NCBI GenBank assembly: GCA_018806915.1
Contig: JAGKQI010000074.1
Span: 248,001 to 312,000, forward strand
From: Phytophthora colocasiae
Lineage: Eukaryota; Oomycota; Peronosporomycetes; Peronosporales; Peronosporaceae
Direction of reading: 5' to 3'
DNA: 64,000 nt
A model generated the notes under the pieces. It saw only the letters and a list, made by a program, of their open reading frames with translations, was not told where the DNA came from and searched no databases. A program made the position numbers and the translations under genes. How positions within the stretch are numbered: position 1 is the stretch's first letter; each line of letters opens with the position of its first letter. Of the stretch, positions 22,001-32,392 are shown piece after piece.

Positions 22001-23101
22001 ATTTCCACAGCGCTTAGCTTCCATCACAGTAGCGTCCCCGTAGCGAAAGGTACACTTGTCCTTGCTGAACTGGGCGACGACTCCTTTCTCGGCCAGCTTC
22101 GACACCGAGATGAGGCTTCCTTCAACTTCTGGGATGTACAGGACATCCGACAGCTTGACAGACTTCCCGTCCATCAGCTTCAACCCGACGGTGCCCTTTG
22201 CAACTGCGTCGATTTTCGAGCCATCCGCGATCGTGATGCGGACTGGCGTCTTCAGCTCCTTCATGGACACAAACTTGTCCCGGACGCTGGTCATGTGCGA
22301 ACTTGCACCAGAGTCGACGAGCCATTCACTCTTGGTCATCGCACTCGTAGCCATGAACGAGAAGTCGTCGGACGCTTCCTCTTGCGCAGCTTGCCCTCGT
22401 TCTTGGTCGGCTTTCTTCTTGCGGCACTCGAACTCTCGGTGCCCTTGCTTCTTGCAGTAGAAGCACTTGCCGTTGAAGCGACGCTTGCCCCCGAAGTCCT
22501 TCTTCTTCGTAGCGAAAGCCTTCTCTTGAGCCGATGACGATTCATCCGAAGCTTGAACACCAGAGAGAGCTTGAATCGCGTAGGCCAGCGACACGTTTGG
22601 CGTATTCTCGAGGACAGTACATATCATCTTGTACTCGTCCGTCAGACTGCCAAGGAGCAACACGAGCTGGCGAGTCTCATCCAGAGTCTCACCGATCGTC
22701 TCCATCTGGAGGACGATCTCCTTGAACTGATCGACGTGGGAAGCGAACTTGGTCCCGGGCTCCATCTTGAAGTTGTTCAACTTCTTGGTGACGAGAAGCC
22801 GGTTCTTGAGCGTCTTCTTGTTGAAGTGCTCCTCGAGCATCGTCCACGCCTCAGCGGCAGTCAGTGATCCACGGACGTAGACTTGGTACGTGAGACTCAC
22901 GTCTCCAGCGATAACACCAAGTGCCTTCAGATCGTTGGTCTTCCATTCCGCCGTGGAGCGATCACTCACTTGGTCGAACTCGGGCTTGATGATCTGCGGT
23001 AGCAGTCTCTTCCGAGCGAGCTTCATCCGCATGTTGAACTCCCAGTGGAAGTAGTTGTCTTCCACGAGCTTGTCGATGTTGTCGGCGTAGCTTGGGCTCA
23101 T
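19087..23101 (-). pseudogene. Copia Y gag-pol, three frames
   Basis: Gag to GAG-pre-integrase is read in 21785-23101, integrase and early RT in 20409-21728, RT and RNase H in 19087-20586. Frame breaks are a T insertion near 21843, an insertion near 21737 and loss of one C (plus strand) near 20467 in a homopolymer. The last is the same change as in C1 near 11943. Unlike X, the catalytic YVDD box and the HARLGHIP motif are intact. Most defects are 1-nt changes in runs, so sequencing error cannot be excluded for some. Confidence 0.9.
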
Positions 23102-23105
23102 AACC
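23094..23105 (-). promoter_or_regulatory. Copia Y primer-binding site
   Basis: GGTTATGAGCCC on the minus strand immediately inside the LTR, as in the other copies. Confidence 0.75.
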
Positions 23106-23520
23106 AATTGAGAGTATAGTGAACGAGGCTTGATAGTGAAGTGAGTAGGAGGAAGTAAATCCAAAAGTGAGTTTATTGAGTTAGCCCGCATTCACTAATC
23201 TACCCTTGCTCTCCTTGAGCTCCCCTTGTAGACCTTTGTGAAACGGGAACGCTTGATGTAACGGGAACGCCTTGTGAAACGGGAACGCTTGATGTAACGG
23301 GAACGATTGATGTAACGGGAACGATTTGTGCACACCTTGAGATCAGCAAATTGAAGTTCTCGTCCAATCAGAATAGTGTATCCAAGGTAGACCGCCAATC
23401 GCATTGCAGCATCCACGCGTCTTCCACTGTTGTCCTCACTTGGCACGCGTTGTGCGCGTGAAAGCTGCGTGCTTCGAGGTAGGGACCCAGTATAGGAGAC
23501 GGCGAAGTGCAATCTCAACA
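23106..23520 (-). repeat. 5' LTR of Copia Y
   Basis: 415 bp, five 18-bp units, flanked on the right by PG sequence GTGGTCGTTC. Confidence 0.9.
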
Positions 23521-23599
23521 GTGGTCGTTCTCTGGTATCGAAGTGAGCGCTTCCAAGACAGGCAAGGCGGTCGGCCAGCCCAACAGTCTTGACGTCTAA
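23521..23599 (+). pseudogene. PG 3' end
   Basis: Last 79 nt of a PG frame (GQPNSLDV, stop TAA at 23597-23599) cut at the same base as the inverted copy at 8832-8910. The rest of the gene lies beyond Copia X/Y, as the fragment at 13709-14293 or an equivalent. Confidence 0.9.
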
Positions 23600-23813
23600 G
23601 ACTAAACCTTCACATGGTCGTTTGCCCAAAGCCAATACGATAAATTTGATGTACGTAGTAATAGATTTGTTTTTCTTCTTCTCGTTTTTCTTGTTTTTTT
23701 ATGGTTCGTAGGTACGAGCACTATTAAAAAACATATTTATACAAGCAGAGAGACTTGCAGATACTGTCCAACCAGGATAATCTGATGATATAGTCCAATG
23801 TAGTAGGCTACTA

Positions 23814-23860
23814 CTGGTTATTCCTGGTTGCTACTAGTAGTAGCAACCAGGAATAACCAG
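23814..23860. repeat. Perfect 23-bp-arm palindrome
   Basis: Two perfect 23-nt arms separated by one G, starting CTGGTTATTCCTGG and ending CCAGGAATAACCAG. It could form a cruciform or a stable RNA hairpin. Variants lie at 8592-8634 and 30988-31031, and it has collapsed near 43340-43350. Confidence 0.9.
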
Positions 23861-24182
23861 TTAATCAACTACACGGTGTACGGTAAACCGACCCATGTGA
23901 ATGTCAAGACGATCACCGACTGGTACAGCATACATGTATGTCGAACGTACAGAATTAAATCGTAATTTCCCGACTATGGCAAAGTGGACTGGAGTTGGGC
24001 AAGCATATCTTCATTTTTAGTTCGCTTTATTGATGTTGATCATCAAAAATTCTTCATCTTTTTCTGTGACGCAATCAATTCATGAAAAATATGATCGACT
24101 AACTCACAATCGGAGACCACTCATTATCTACGATTTCTTGCGAACGATTCTTGGGTAGCGCGTTTGCGACCCACCCACGTGT

Positions 24183-24199
24183 TTTACTCGAAGCCCCAA
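24183..24199. other. Empty LINE target site
   Basis: TTTACTCGAAGCCCCAA occurs once here, with the same flanks that border the LINE at 4831-8285 and 31338-39539. It is the pre-insertion state; a second empty site is at 43667-43683. Confidence 0.9.
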
Positions 24200-24717
24200 A
24201 AGATATTTTGGAGATCCAGACCACACTCGAGAAGACAACACGAATGCAATAACGACTACAGTATAGGTAAAACTGCCTTGCCGCAGCCATTATACAAATG
24301 ACTGCACGCAACTCTTTGCCTTGTTCAAAACAAGTTGACATCAATCCGTTGAATGTAGTCATCCCTCCCTGCCTCACCAAAAGCTCGATTCGGAGAAAAC
24401 ACTTGCCAGATCGTTTTGATTTGCTCCCTCGTGGTGTGCCCCTGTCTTAATGATTCATCATGATTGAATCAACATGGTAGTTAGTTCCCCAACGACAGGG
24501 CTGGCCGCTTTCAATCTACGAACATGTTCATGTCGTCGATCTGGTGCAGCAAGCACGAGTGGTACAGTGCAATGTTCACAACCGGTAGATAGTTGAGCCG
24601 GACCGCGCTGCACTTCGAACACCACAGCGAACAAACGGCCCTGGCTCAAAGCTACGAATTACTCAGTGGTCCGTAGAGACACTAGCTCGTACAACTAGAA
24701 ACAGCTCGACCACCGAT

Positions 24718-24732
24718 CTCACTTTCCAATTT
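24718..24732 (+). promoter_or_regulatory. Oomycete core promoter
   Basis: CTCACTTTCCAATTT, 49 nt before the ATG at 24781, identical to that of the intact PG. Confidence 0.8.
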
Positions 24733-25192
24733 GCCTCCGTCGAAGCACCTTCACCACAACAACCGACCGAGCACCAAACCATGAAGCTTCTCTCCGCCGC
24801 ACTCGCTGCCTTCGCGCTCTTCGCCGCCACCGTCGAGGGTTCTCCGATGCTCCGCATGGAGGCTGAAGGCAAGAGCAAGAGTGGACTGCAGCAAGCGCAA
24901 CAACAGCAGCAGCAGAGCAGCACTAGCACCAGCAGCAGTGGTTGCAACCTCACGGGAACCTATAAGAAGGGCACCGACATCTCGTCCTGCAGCTCCGTCA
25001 CCATCGGCTCGCTTACCGTGCCCGCTGGTGTTACGCTGGACCTGAGCAAGGCTAAGAGCGGCGCCACCATCACCTTCACCGGCACCACGACGTTCGGTAC
25101 GGCCAAGTGGGCGGGTCCGCTTGTGCTTCTCGGAGGCAACAGCCTCACGGTGAAGGGCTCTGGCACTCTTGACGGTCAGGGTGCCTGGTACT

Positions 25193-25607
25193 TGTTGAGA
25201 TTGCACTTCGCCGTGTCCTATACTGGGTCCCTACCTCGAAGCACGCAGCTTTCACGCGCACAACGCGTGCCAAGTGAGGACAACAGTGGAAGACGCGTGG
25301 ATGCTGCAATACGATTGGCGGTCTACCTTGGATACACTATTCTGATTGGACGAGAACTTCAATTTGCTGATCTCAAGGTGTGCACAAATCGTTCCCGTTA
25401 CATCAATCGTTCCCGTTACATCAAGCGTTCCCGTTTCACAAGGCGTTCCCGTTACATCAAGCGTTCCCGTTTCACAAAGGTCTACAAGGGGAGCTCAAGG
25501 AGAGCAAGGGTAGATTAGTGAATGCGGGCTAACTCAATAAACTCACTTTTGGATTTACTTCCTCCTACTCACTTCACTATCAAGCCTCGTTCGCTATACT
25601 CTCAATT
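25193..25607 (+). repeat. 5' LTR of C3
   Basis: 415 bp with five 18-bp units (25390-25479). Confidence 0.92.
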
Positions 25608-25611
25608 GGTT

Positions 25612-28600
25612 ATGAGCCCAAGCTACGCCGACAACATCGACAAGCTCGTGGAAGACAACTACTTCCACTGGGAGTTCAACATGCGGATGAAGCTCGCTCG
25701 GAAGGGACTGCTACCGCAGATCATCAAGCCCGAGTTCGACCAAGTGAGTGATCGCTCCACGGCGGAATGGAAGACCAACGATCTGAAGGCACTTGGTGTT
25801 ATCGCTGGAGACGTGAGTCTCACGTACCAAGTCTACGTCCGTGGATCACTGACTGCCGCTGAGGCGTGGACGATGCTCGAGGAGCACTTCAACAAGAAGA
25901 CGCTCAAGAACCGGCTTCTCGTCACCAAGAAGTTGAACAACTTCAAGATGGAGCCAGGACCAAGTTCGCTTCCCACGTCGATCAGTTCAAGGAGATCGTC
26001 CTCCAGATGGAGACGATCGGTGAGACTCTGGATGAGACTCGCCAGCTCGTGTTGCTCCTTGGCAGTCTGACGGACGAGTACAAGATGATATGTACTGTCC
26101 TCGAGAATACGCCAAACGTGTCGCTGGCCTACGCGATTCAAGCTCTCTCTGGTGTTCAAGCTTCGGATGAATCGTCATCGGCTCAAGAGAAGGCTTTCGC
26201 TACGAAGAAGAAGGACTTCGGGGGCAAGCGTCGCTTCAACGGCAAGTGCTTCTACTGCAAGAAGCAAGGGCACCGAGAGTTCGAGTGCCGCAAGAAGAAA
26301 GCCGACCAAGAACGAGGGCAAGCTGCGCAAGAGGAAGCGTCCGACGACTTCTCGTTCATGGCTACGAGTGCGATGATCAAGAGTGAATGGCTCGTCGACT
26401 CTGGTGCAAGTTCGCACATGACCAGCGTCCGGGACAAGTTTGTGTCCATGAAGGAGCTGAAGACGCCAGTCCGCATCACGATCGCGGATGGCTCGAAAAT
26501 CGACGCAGTTGCAAAGGGCACCGTCGGGTTGAAGCTGATGGACGGGAAGTCTGTCAAGCTGTCGGATGTCCTGTACATCCCAGAAGTTGAAGGAAGCCTC
26601 ATCTCGGTGTCGAAGCTGGCCGAGAAAGGAGTCGTCGCCCAGTTCAGCAAGGACAAGTGTACCTTTCGCTACGGGGACGCTACTGTGATGGAAGCTAAGC
26701 GCTGTGGAAATGTCTACAAGCTGAAGACAGTGGGGGACGAGGTGTGTCATGCTGCAACGACCACTCGTAAGGAGCCATGGGCTGTTGTGCACGCCCGACT
26801 CGGCCACATCCCGTTCAAGCGTTATGAGAAACTACTTACCATGGCAGAAGGAGTGCCTCGCATTACAAATGGAGTCCCTGGGGACGACGTATGCGCTGGC
26901 TGCTGCATGGGCAAGATGAAAGCTGACGACTATCCAAGGCATCCGGAGAAGGTCGTCAAGAGTGCAGGTGTGCTTGAACTGGTGCATACGGACGTGATGG
27001 GTCCGATGCAGACGAGGACACCTGGTGGTTGCACGTACGTTGTGACATTCATTGACGACTACTCACGTCACGTGACCGTCCACTTCATGAAAGCGAAGTC
27101 GGAGGTGCTGTCCAAGTTCAAAATCTACAAGGCAGCGATGGAGAACGCTACGGGCAAGAGTATCAAGCGTCTGCGTTCGGACAATGGTGGTGAATACACC
27201 GGTCGCCAGTTCAAGGCGTTCCTCAACCAGCATGGCATCAAGCATGAGAAGACGGTGCCATACACGCCTCAGCAGAACGGTCTGGCTGAGCGCATGAACC
27301 GGAGCCTCGTGGAGATGGCTCGTTGTCTGCTCTACCATGAGAGCGTCAACAAGAAGTGGTGGGCCGAGGCGGTCAACACTGCTGCGTGGATCATCAATCG
27401 GATCCCCAACTCGGTGACTGCGAAGACACCGTTCGAGATTGTGCACAAATCGAAGCCACAGCTCAGGAACGTCAAGGTGTTTGGTGCTCTTGGCTACGCT
27501 CACATCCCCGACGAGAAGCGTCGCAAGTTGGATGCCAAAGCGTTCAAATGTCGTTTCCTTGGATACGAGGATGGTGTGAAGGGCTACCGAGTCCTCAATG
27601 TGTCAACGGGTAAGGTGCAAATCGTTCGCACTGTGAAGTTCATCGAAACGATCAATCCCCAGCACCTCATGGTACAGGATGAAGATGAACCAGCAACCAA
27701 CGTGCCTGTCATGAGTGGACAACCGTCCAAGGGTTCAATGGAGATTGTTCCGGTCGTTGTTGAAGGTGCTGACGTCATTCCACTTCAACGTGACGTGAAC
27801 AGTCAAATCATCCCTTACGAGTCCACCCATCCCATGATTACTCGTTCGCGTACTCGTAACATCGACGAAATTGACGATCCTGAAGAGGCTGGCGCAACCA
27901 AGAAGCAGATTATCCTGCCGTCAACCACGGGGACCAAGCGTCAGAAGATGACACAAGAAAGGGTTAAACCAAGTGGCGAACTGCTCGCACTTGAAGGTGG
28001 CCAAGCTATGGCTGCATCGGAGGAAGTCCCCAAGACGTATACAGAGGCGACGTCAGGCGAGGACAGCGATGAATGGAAGAAGGCAATTGCAAGTGAATTG
28101 GAGTCACTTACTGCAAACAAGACATGGAAGCTGGTACCAAGACCGGCTCACCAGCGCCCGATCGGATGTCGGTGGGTGTTCGCGTTGAAGCGCAACGAGA
28201 AAGGAGAAGTGACCCGGCACAAGGCTCGTCTCGTCGCCAAGGGGTACTCTCAGCGTCACGGGATTGACTATGAAGAGACGTACGCGCCAGTGGCATACCT
28301 GAATTCGATCCGTGCTGTGCTGGCTAAGTGCTGTGCTGAAGGATTTGAGATCGAGCAATGCGACGTGGATACGGCGTTCCTGTATGGAAAGCTCGACGAA
28401 GAGATTTACATGGAATTGCCTGAAGGTCTGCGTGAGCTCCTGACGATGGCCGATGCTGAAGGTGAAGAAGACGTCGTCTGCCTACTCCTGCAAAGTTTGT
28501 ATGGCCTGAAGCAAGCATCTCGTGTTTGGAACGAGACGATCGATGGTCACTTAAAGACATGGGTTTCAAGGCGGCTGATGCTGATCCCTGTGTATACACC

Positions 28601-29624
28601 CGAGGTGATGGTGACGATGAATGTATCGTGTGTCTTTACGTCGACGACATGCTGATTGCTTCAAAGGACAAGGGTGTCATCGCGTCAGTGAAGGCTGGCA
28701 TCGCGGACAAATTCCGGATCAAGGACCTCGGACGCGCTCGATTTATTCTCGGGATTGAGATCGACTACGATATGGACAATAAAACATTGGCCATCTCTCA
28801 ACGCGCATATACAGAGTCGATCATCAAGAAATTCCGGTCAAGAAAACGCGAAGCCAAGCCTGATGCCACTGGATCCAAGTCTTCACTTGACCAAGGACGA
28901 CGGCACGCAGACAGAGGAGTACAAGGCCAAGATGAAGTCAAGGCCCTACCGATCGCTCATCGGTAGCCTCATGTATCTGACATGCGGAACACGACCTGAC
29001 ATTGCGGTTGCTGTTGCCAAGTTGAGTCGCTTCCTGGAAAACCCAGGTGAGGCGCATTGGAATGCGGGAGTCAAGGTGGTGCGCTACCTGCTGAAGACCA
29101 AGGAAGTGGGTATCATGTACGATGGCCTACTGGGAACTGAGATGACGGCTTACTCGGATGCTGACTGGGCCGGTAACCGTGACGACAGACGCTCAGTGAG
29201 CGGAATGATGCTCATGATGTGTGGTGCTCCGGTGGTGTGGCGTTCGACGTTCCAGAAGACGGTCGCACTGAGTTCTACTGAGGCAGAGTACATGGCTCTG
29301 AGTGAGTGCATCAAAGAAGTAGTATGGCTGCGTCGACTACTCAAGGACATTGGTGCAAAGCAAGTGGACCCTACGGTGATCTACGAGGACAACCAGGGTG
29401 CCATGGCTTTGGCGAAGAATGTCGGTTATCAAGCTCGCACCAAGCACATCGACATTCGCTACCATTTCATCCGAGAGAAGATTGCCAGTGGCGAGGTTGA
29501 GCTGACCTACCAGGAGTCTAAGAACCAACTAGCGGACTACTTGACCAAGGGCCTCTCTTCCAAGACGTTGCGCTACTTGATGGAACGCAGCAACGTCATT
29601 CCCAAGTTCGAGACGTCGAATTGA
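25612..29624 (+). pseudogene. C3 Copia gag-pol, three frameshifts
   Basis: Same domain order as C1: zinc knuckle, DSGA protease, intact HARLGHIP and HTDVMGPM integrase, RT with intact YVDD, RNase H. Frames change near 25953 (GAGCCAGGACC against GAGCCCGGGACC), near 28553 (one A lost in CTTAAAAG) and near 28833 (one C gained in AAATTCGG). A single substitution gives AMIKSEW for AMTKSEW before the protease. Each shift lies in a short run, so the copy may be only recently dead. Confidence 0.92.
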
Positions 29625-29630
29625 GTGGGG

Positions 29631-30046
29631 TGTTGAGATTGCACTTCGCCGTCTCCTATACTGGGTCCCTACCTCGAAGCACGCAGCTTTCACGCGCACA
29701 ACGCGTGCCAAGTGAGGACAACAGTGGAAGACGCGTGGATGCTGCAATACGATTGGCGGTCTACCTTGGATACACTATTCTGATTGGACGAGAACTTCAA
29801 TTTGCTGATCTCAAGGTGTGCACAAATCGTTCCCGTTACATCAATCGTTCCCGTTACATCAAGCGTTCCCGTTTCACAAGGCGTTCCCGTTACATCAAGC
29901 GTTCCCGTTTCACAAAGGTCTACAAGGGGAGCTCAAGGAGAGCAAGGGTAGATTAGTGAATGCGGGCTAACTCAATAAACTCACTTTTGGATTTACTTCC
30001 TCCTACTGACTTCACTATCAAGCCTCGATTCGCTATACTCTCAATT
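29631..30046 (+). repeat. 3' LTR of C3
   Basis: 416 bp; the extra A in CCTCGATTCGC is shared with the 3' LTRs of C1 and C5. Confidence 0.92.
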
Positions 30047-30791
30047 GTACTGGAAGCAGGGTCAGTCGATCACACGTCCCGTGTTCTTCCGTCTGCAGAA
30101 CGTTATCGGCTCGACGCTGTCGGGTTTCACCTTGAAGAACTCGCCCTTCCGCACCTTCAGCATCGTCACGTCCAAGCAGACGACTCTGAGCGGTCTGACG
30201 CTGGACTCGAGTGCTGGCAACGGTCTGGCTACGAACACGGACGGCTTCGACCTGACCAAGAACGACCACATCACGATCACGGGCAACAAGATCTACAACC
30301 AGGACGACTGTTTGGCGATGCAGTCCAGCACGAACACGGTCTTCAGTAACAACCTGTGCTGTGGTGGCCACGGTGTGTCGATCGGTTCGCTCGGTGGAAC
30401 TGCTGTCGACCAGGGCTCCACGGTCCAGGGTCTAACTGTGCAGGGCAACACCATTCAGGACAGCGACAACGGCATCCGTATCAAGACTATCATCGGAATG
30501 AAGGGTCTGGTGTCGAACGTGAAGTACGTCAACAACAAGCTTCAGAACGTGAAGAACGCTATTGTCATGCACTCGGACTACAGCAAATCGAAGGGCGGCT
30601 ACACTGGTTCGCCTACCAGTCAGGTCACTATTTCGGACGTCACCGTGTCGGGCCTGACGGGTTCAGCTACCAACCTATATGACATTGTCGCTAACCGGAA
30701 TGTGGTGTCTTCGTGGTCTTTCTCTGGTATCGAAGTGAGCGCTTCCAAGACGGGCAAGGCGGTCGGCCAGCCCAACAGTCTTGACGTCTAA

Positions 30792-31337
30792 GACTAAACC
30801 TTCACATGGTCGTTTGCCCAAAGCCAATACGATAAATTTGATGTACGTAGTAATAGATTTGTTTTTCTTCTTCTCGTTTTTTTATGGTTCGTAGGTACGA
30901 GCACTATTAAAAAACATATTTATACAAGCAGAGAGACTTGCAGACACTGTCCAACCAGGATAATCTGATGATATAGTCCAATGTAGTGGTTATTCCTGGT
31001 TGCTAACTACTAGTAGTAACCAGGAATAGCCAGTTAATCAACTACACCCATGTGAATGTCAACACGATCACCGACTGGTACAGCATACATGTATGTCGAA
31101 CGTACAGAATTAAATCGTAATTTCCCGACTATGGCAAAGTGGACTGGAGTTGGGCAAGCATATCTTCATTTTTAGTTCGCTTTATTGATGTTAATCATCA
31201 AAAATTCTTCATCTTTTTCTGTGACGCAATCAATTCATGAAAAATATGATCGACTAACTCACAATCGGAGACCACTCATTATCTACGATTTCTTGCGAAC
31301 GATTCTTGGGTAGCGCGTTTGCGACCCACCCACGTGT
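30792..31337 (+). other. PG downstream spacer left of LINE
   Basis: 546 nt, equal in length to its inverted copy at 8286-8831. It contains the 3'-end motif (30832-30844), a T-rich tract and the palindrome 30988-31031 (GGTTATTCCTGG..CCAGGAATAGCC). No gene. Confidence 0.8.
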
Positions 31338-31991
31338 TTTACTCGAAGCCCCAACAGCATCCAACTGGTACTGGTTTTTGGAGAATGCCAGACTGGCTTT
31401 TACGAATTCCAGAGCTCCAAGCCGATATAGTGAAGGAAGCAAAACAATTGCTTCCTGTTCTTCAAGCATCGAATAACCCTGGCATTGTATGGAAGTCGTG
31501 GAAAAGAAAAATTAAGGGGTATCTGAAGCGATGTCAACGTAATTTACGTTCAATATCATATGCGGATGTTCAATTGGCGCGGGAACAGCTAGAAGAATGC
31601 GCGGCTGCAGTAGCAAAAGAAAATGCGAGTGACCAAGACAACATTGACTATTATTTTGCGAAACAAAGGTACAAGGAGTGTCATGACGAGTGGGACGCTT
31701 TTCACTCAGGGCACGGATTTGAACAGTGTGTTACTGAAGCAGAAAAAAGCACCAAGTTTTTCTTTCGCCCCCCACGTCACGAACTCCGACATACGCCTTT
31801 CCGAACTATTCAAACTGGAGATGGGAATATATCGACAGACCCTGCAGACATTTGTGATGGATTTCAGAAGCACTGGGGTAGAATTTTTGGGCATATTGAT
31901 CAAAACCCGGGTGGAGAAGATAGTATCGTTAATATGGAGTCTCAAGATCGACTAGTAAATAGCATTGACCGAAGATTAAGTTTGGAAGAAG

Positions 31992-32388
31992 TGTTGAGAT
32001 TGCACTTCGCCGTCTCCTATACTGGGTCCCTACCTCGAAGCACGCAGCTTTCACGCGCACAACGCGTGCCAAGTGAGGACAACAGTGGAAGACGCGTGGA
32101 TGCTGCAATACGATTGGCGGTCTACCTTGGATACACTATTCTGATTGGACGAGAACTTCAATTTGCTGATCTCAAGATGTGCACAAATCGTTCCCGTTAC
32201 ATCAATCGTTCCCGTTACATCAAGCGTTCCCGTTTCACAAGGCGTTCCCGTTTCACAAAGGTCTACAAGGGGAGCTCAAGGAGAGCAAGGGTAGATTAGT
32301 GAATGCGGGCTAACTCAATAAACTCACTTTTGGATTTACTTCCTCCTACTCACTTCACTATCAAGCCTCGTTCGCTATACTCTCAATT
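31992..32388 (+). repeat. 5' LTR of C4
   Basis: 397 bp; one 18-bp unit shorter than its partner LTR. Confidence 0.92.
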
Positions 32389-32392
32389 GGTT

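Larger units (their letters stand above)
14294..23520 (-). mobile_element. Tandem Copia pair X-Y sharing one LTR
   Basis: On the minus strand the order is LTR (23106-23520), internal Y (19081-23105), shared LTR (18666-19080), internal X (14699-18665), LTR (14294-14698). Left flank is PG ..CACTAT and right flank PG GTGGTCG..; these points are 81 nt apart in the PG frame and do not form a target duplication. The simplest origin is two antisense insertions in one PG, followed by recombination between X's 5' LTR and Y's 3' LTR that removed the 81-nt PG piece and one LTR. Confidence 0.9.
23600..24717 (+). other. PG intergenic spacer without LINE
   Basis: Holds the 3'-end motif (23640-23652), a T-rich tract, the perfect palindrome (23814-23860), the unoccupied LINE target (24183-24199) and the upstream PG block (24614-24641). 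No gene is seen. Confidence 0.8.
25193..30046 (+). mobile_element. Copia element C3 in PG, target duplication GTACT
   Basis: 4854-bp Copia with 5' LTR 25193-25607, PBS 25608-25619 and 3' LTR 29631-30046. It is flanked by GTACT at 25188-25192 and 30047-30051, so it is an unrearranged insertion in the same orientation as the PG. It sets the element ends as TGTTGAG..CTCAATT, not the usual TG..CA. The LTRs differ at about three positions. Confidence 0.95.
24781..30791 (+). pseudogene. Polygalacturonase split by Copia C3
   Basis: PG coding sequence lies in 24781-25192 and 30052-30791, with C3 and one copy of the 5-bp target duplication between. The two parts add up to 1152 nt, the same as the intact PG, with no other visible damage: signal peptide, Gln-rich linker, NTDGFD, QDDCLAM, GGHGVS and RIK are all there. 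The gene was therefore complete when C3 landed. Transcripts from the intact promoter would read into the LTR and stop after about 245 codons, 137 of them PG. Confidence 0.93.

Noticed and set aside
25390..25479. CRISPR-like look of the 18-bp LTR repeats
   Set aside because: Units are contiguous without spacers, lie in LTRs of a eukaryotic retrotransposon, and no cas genes exist.
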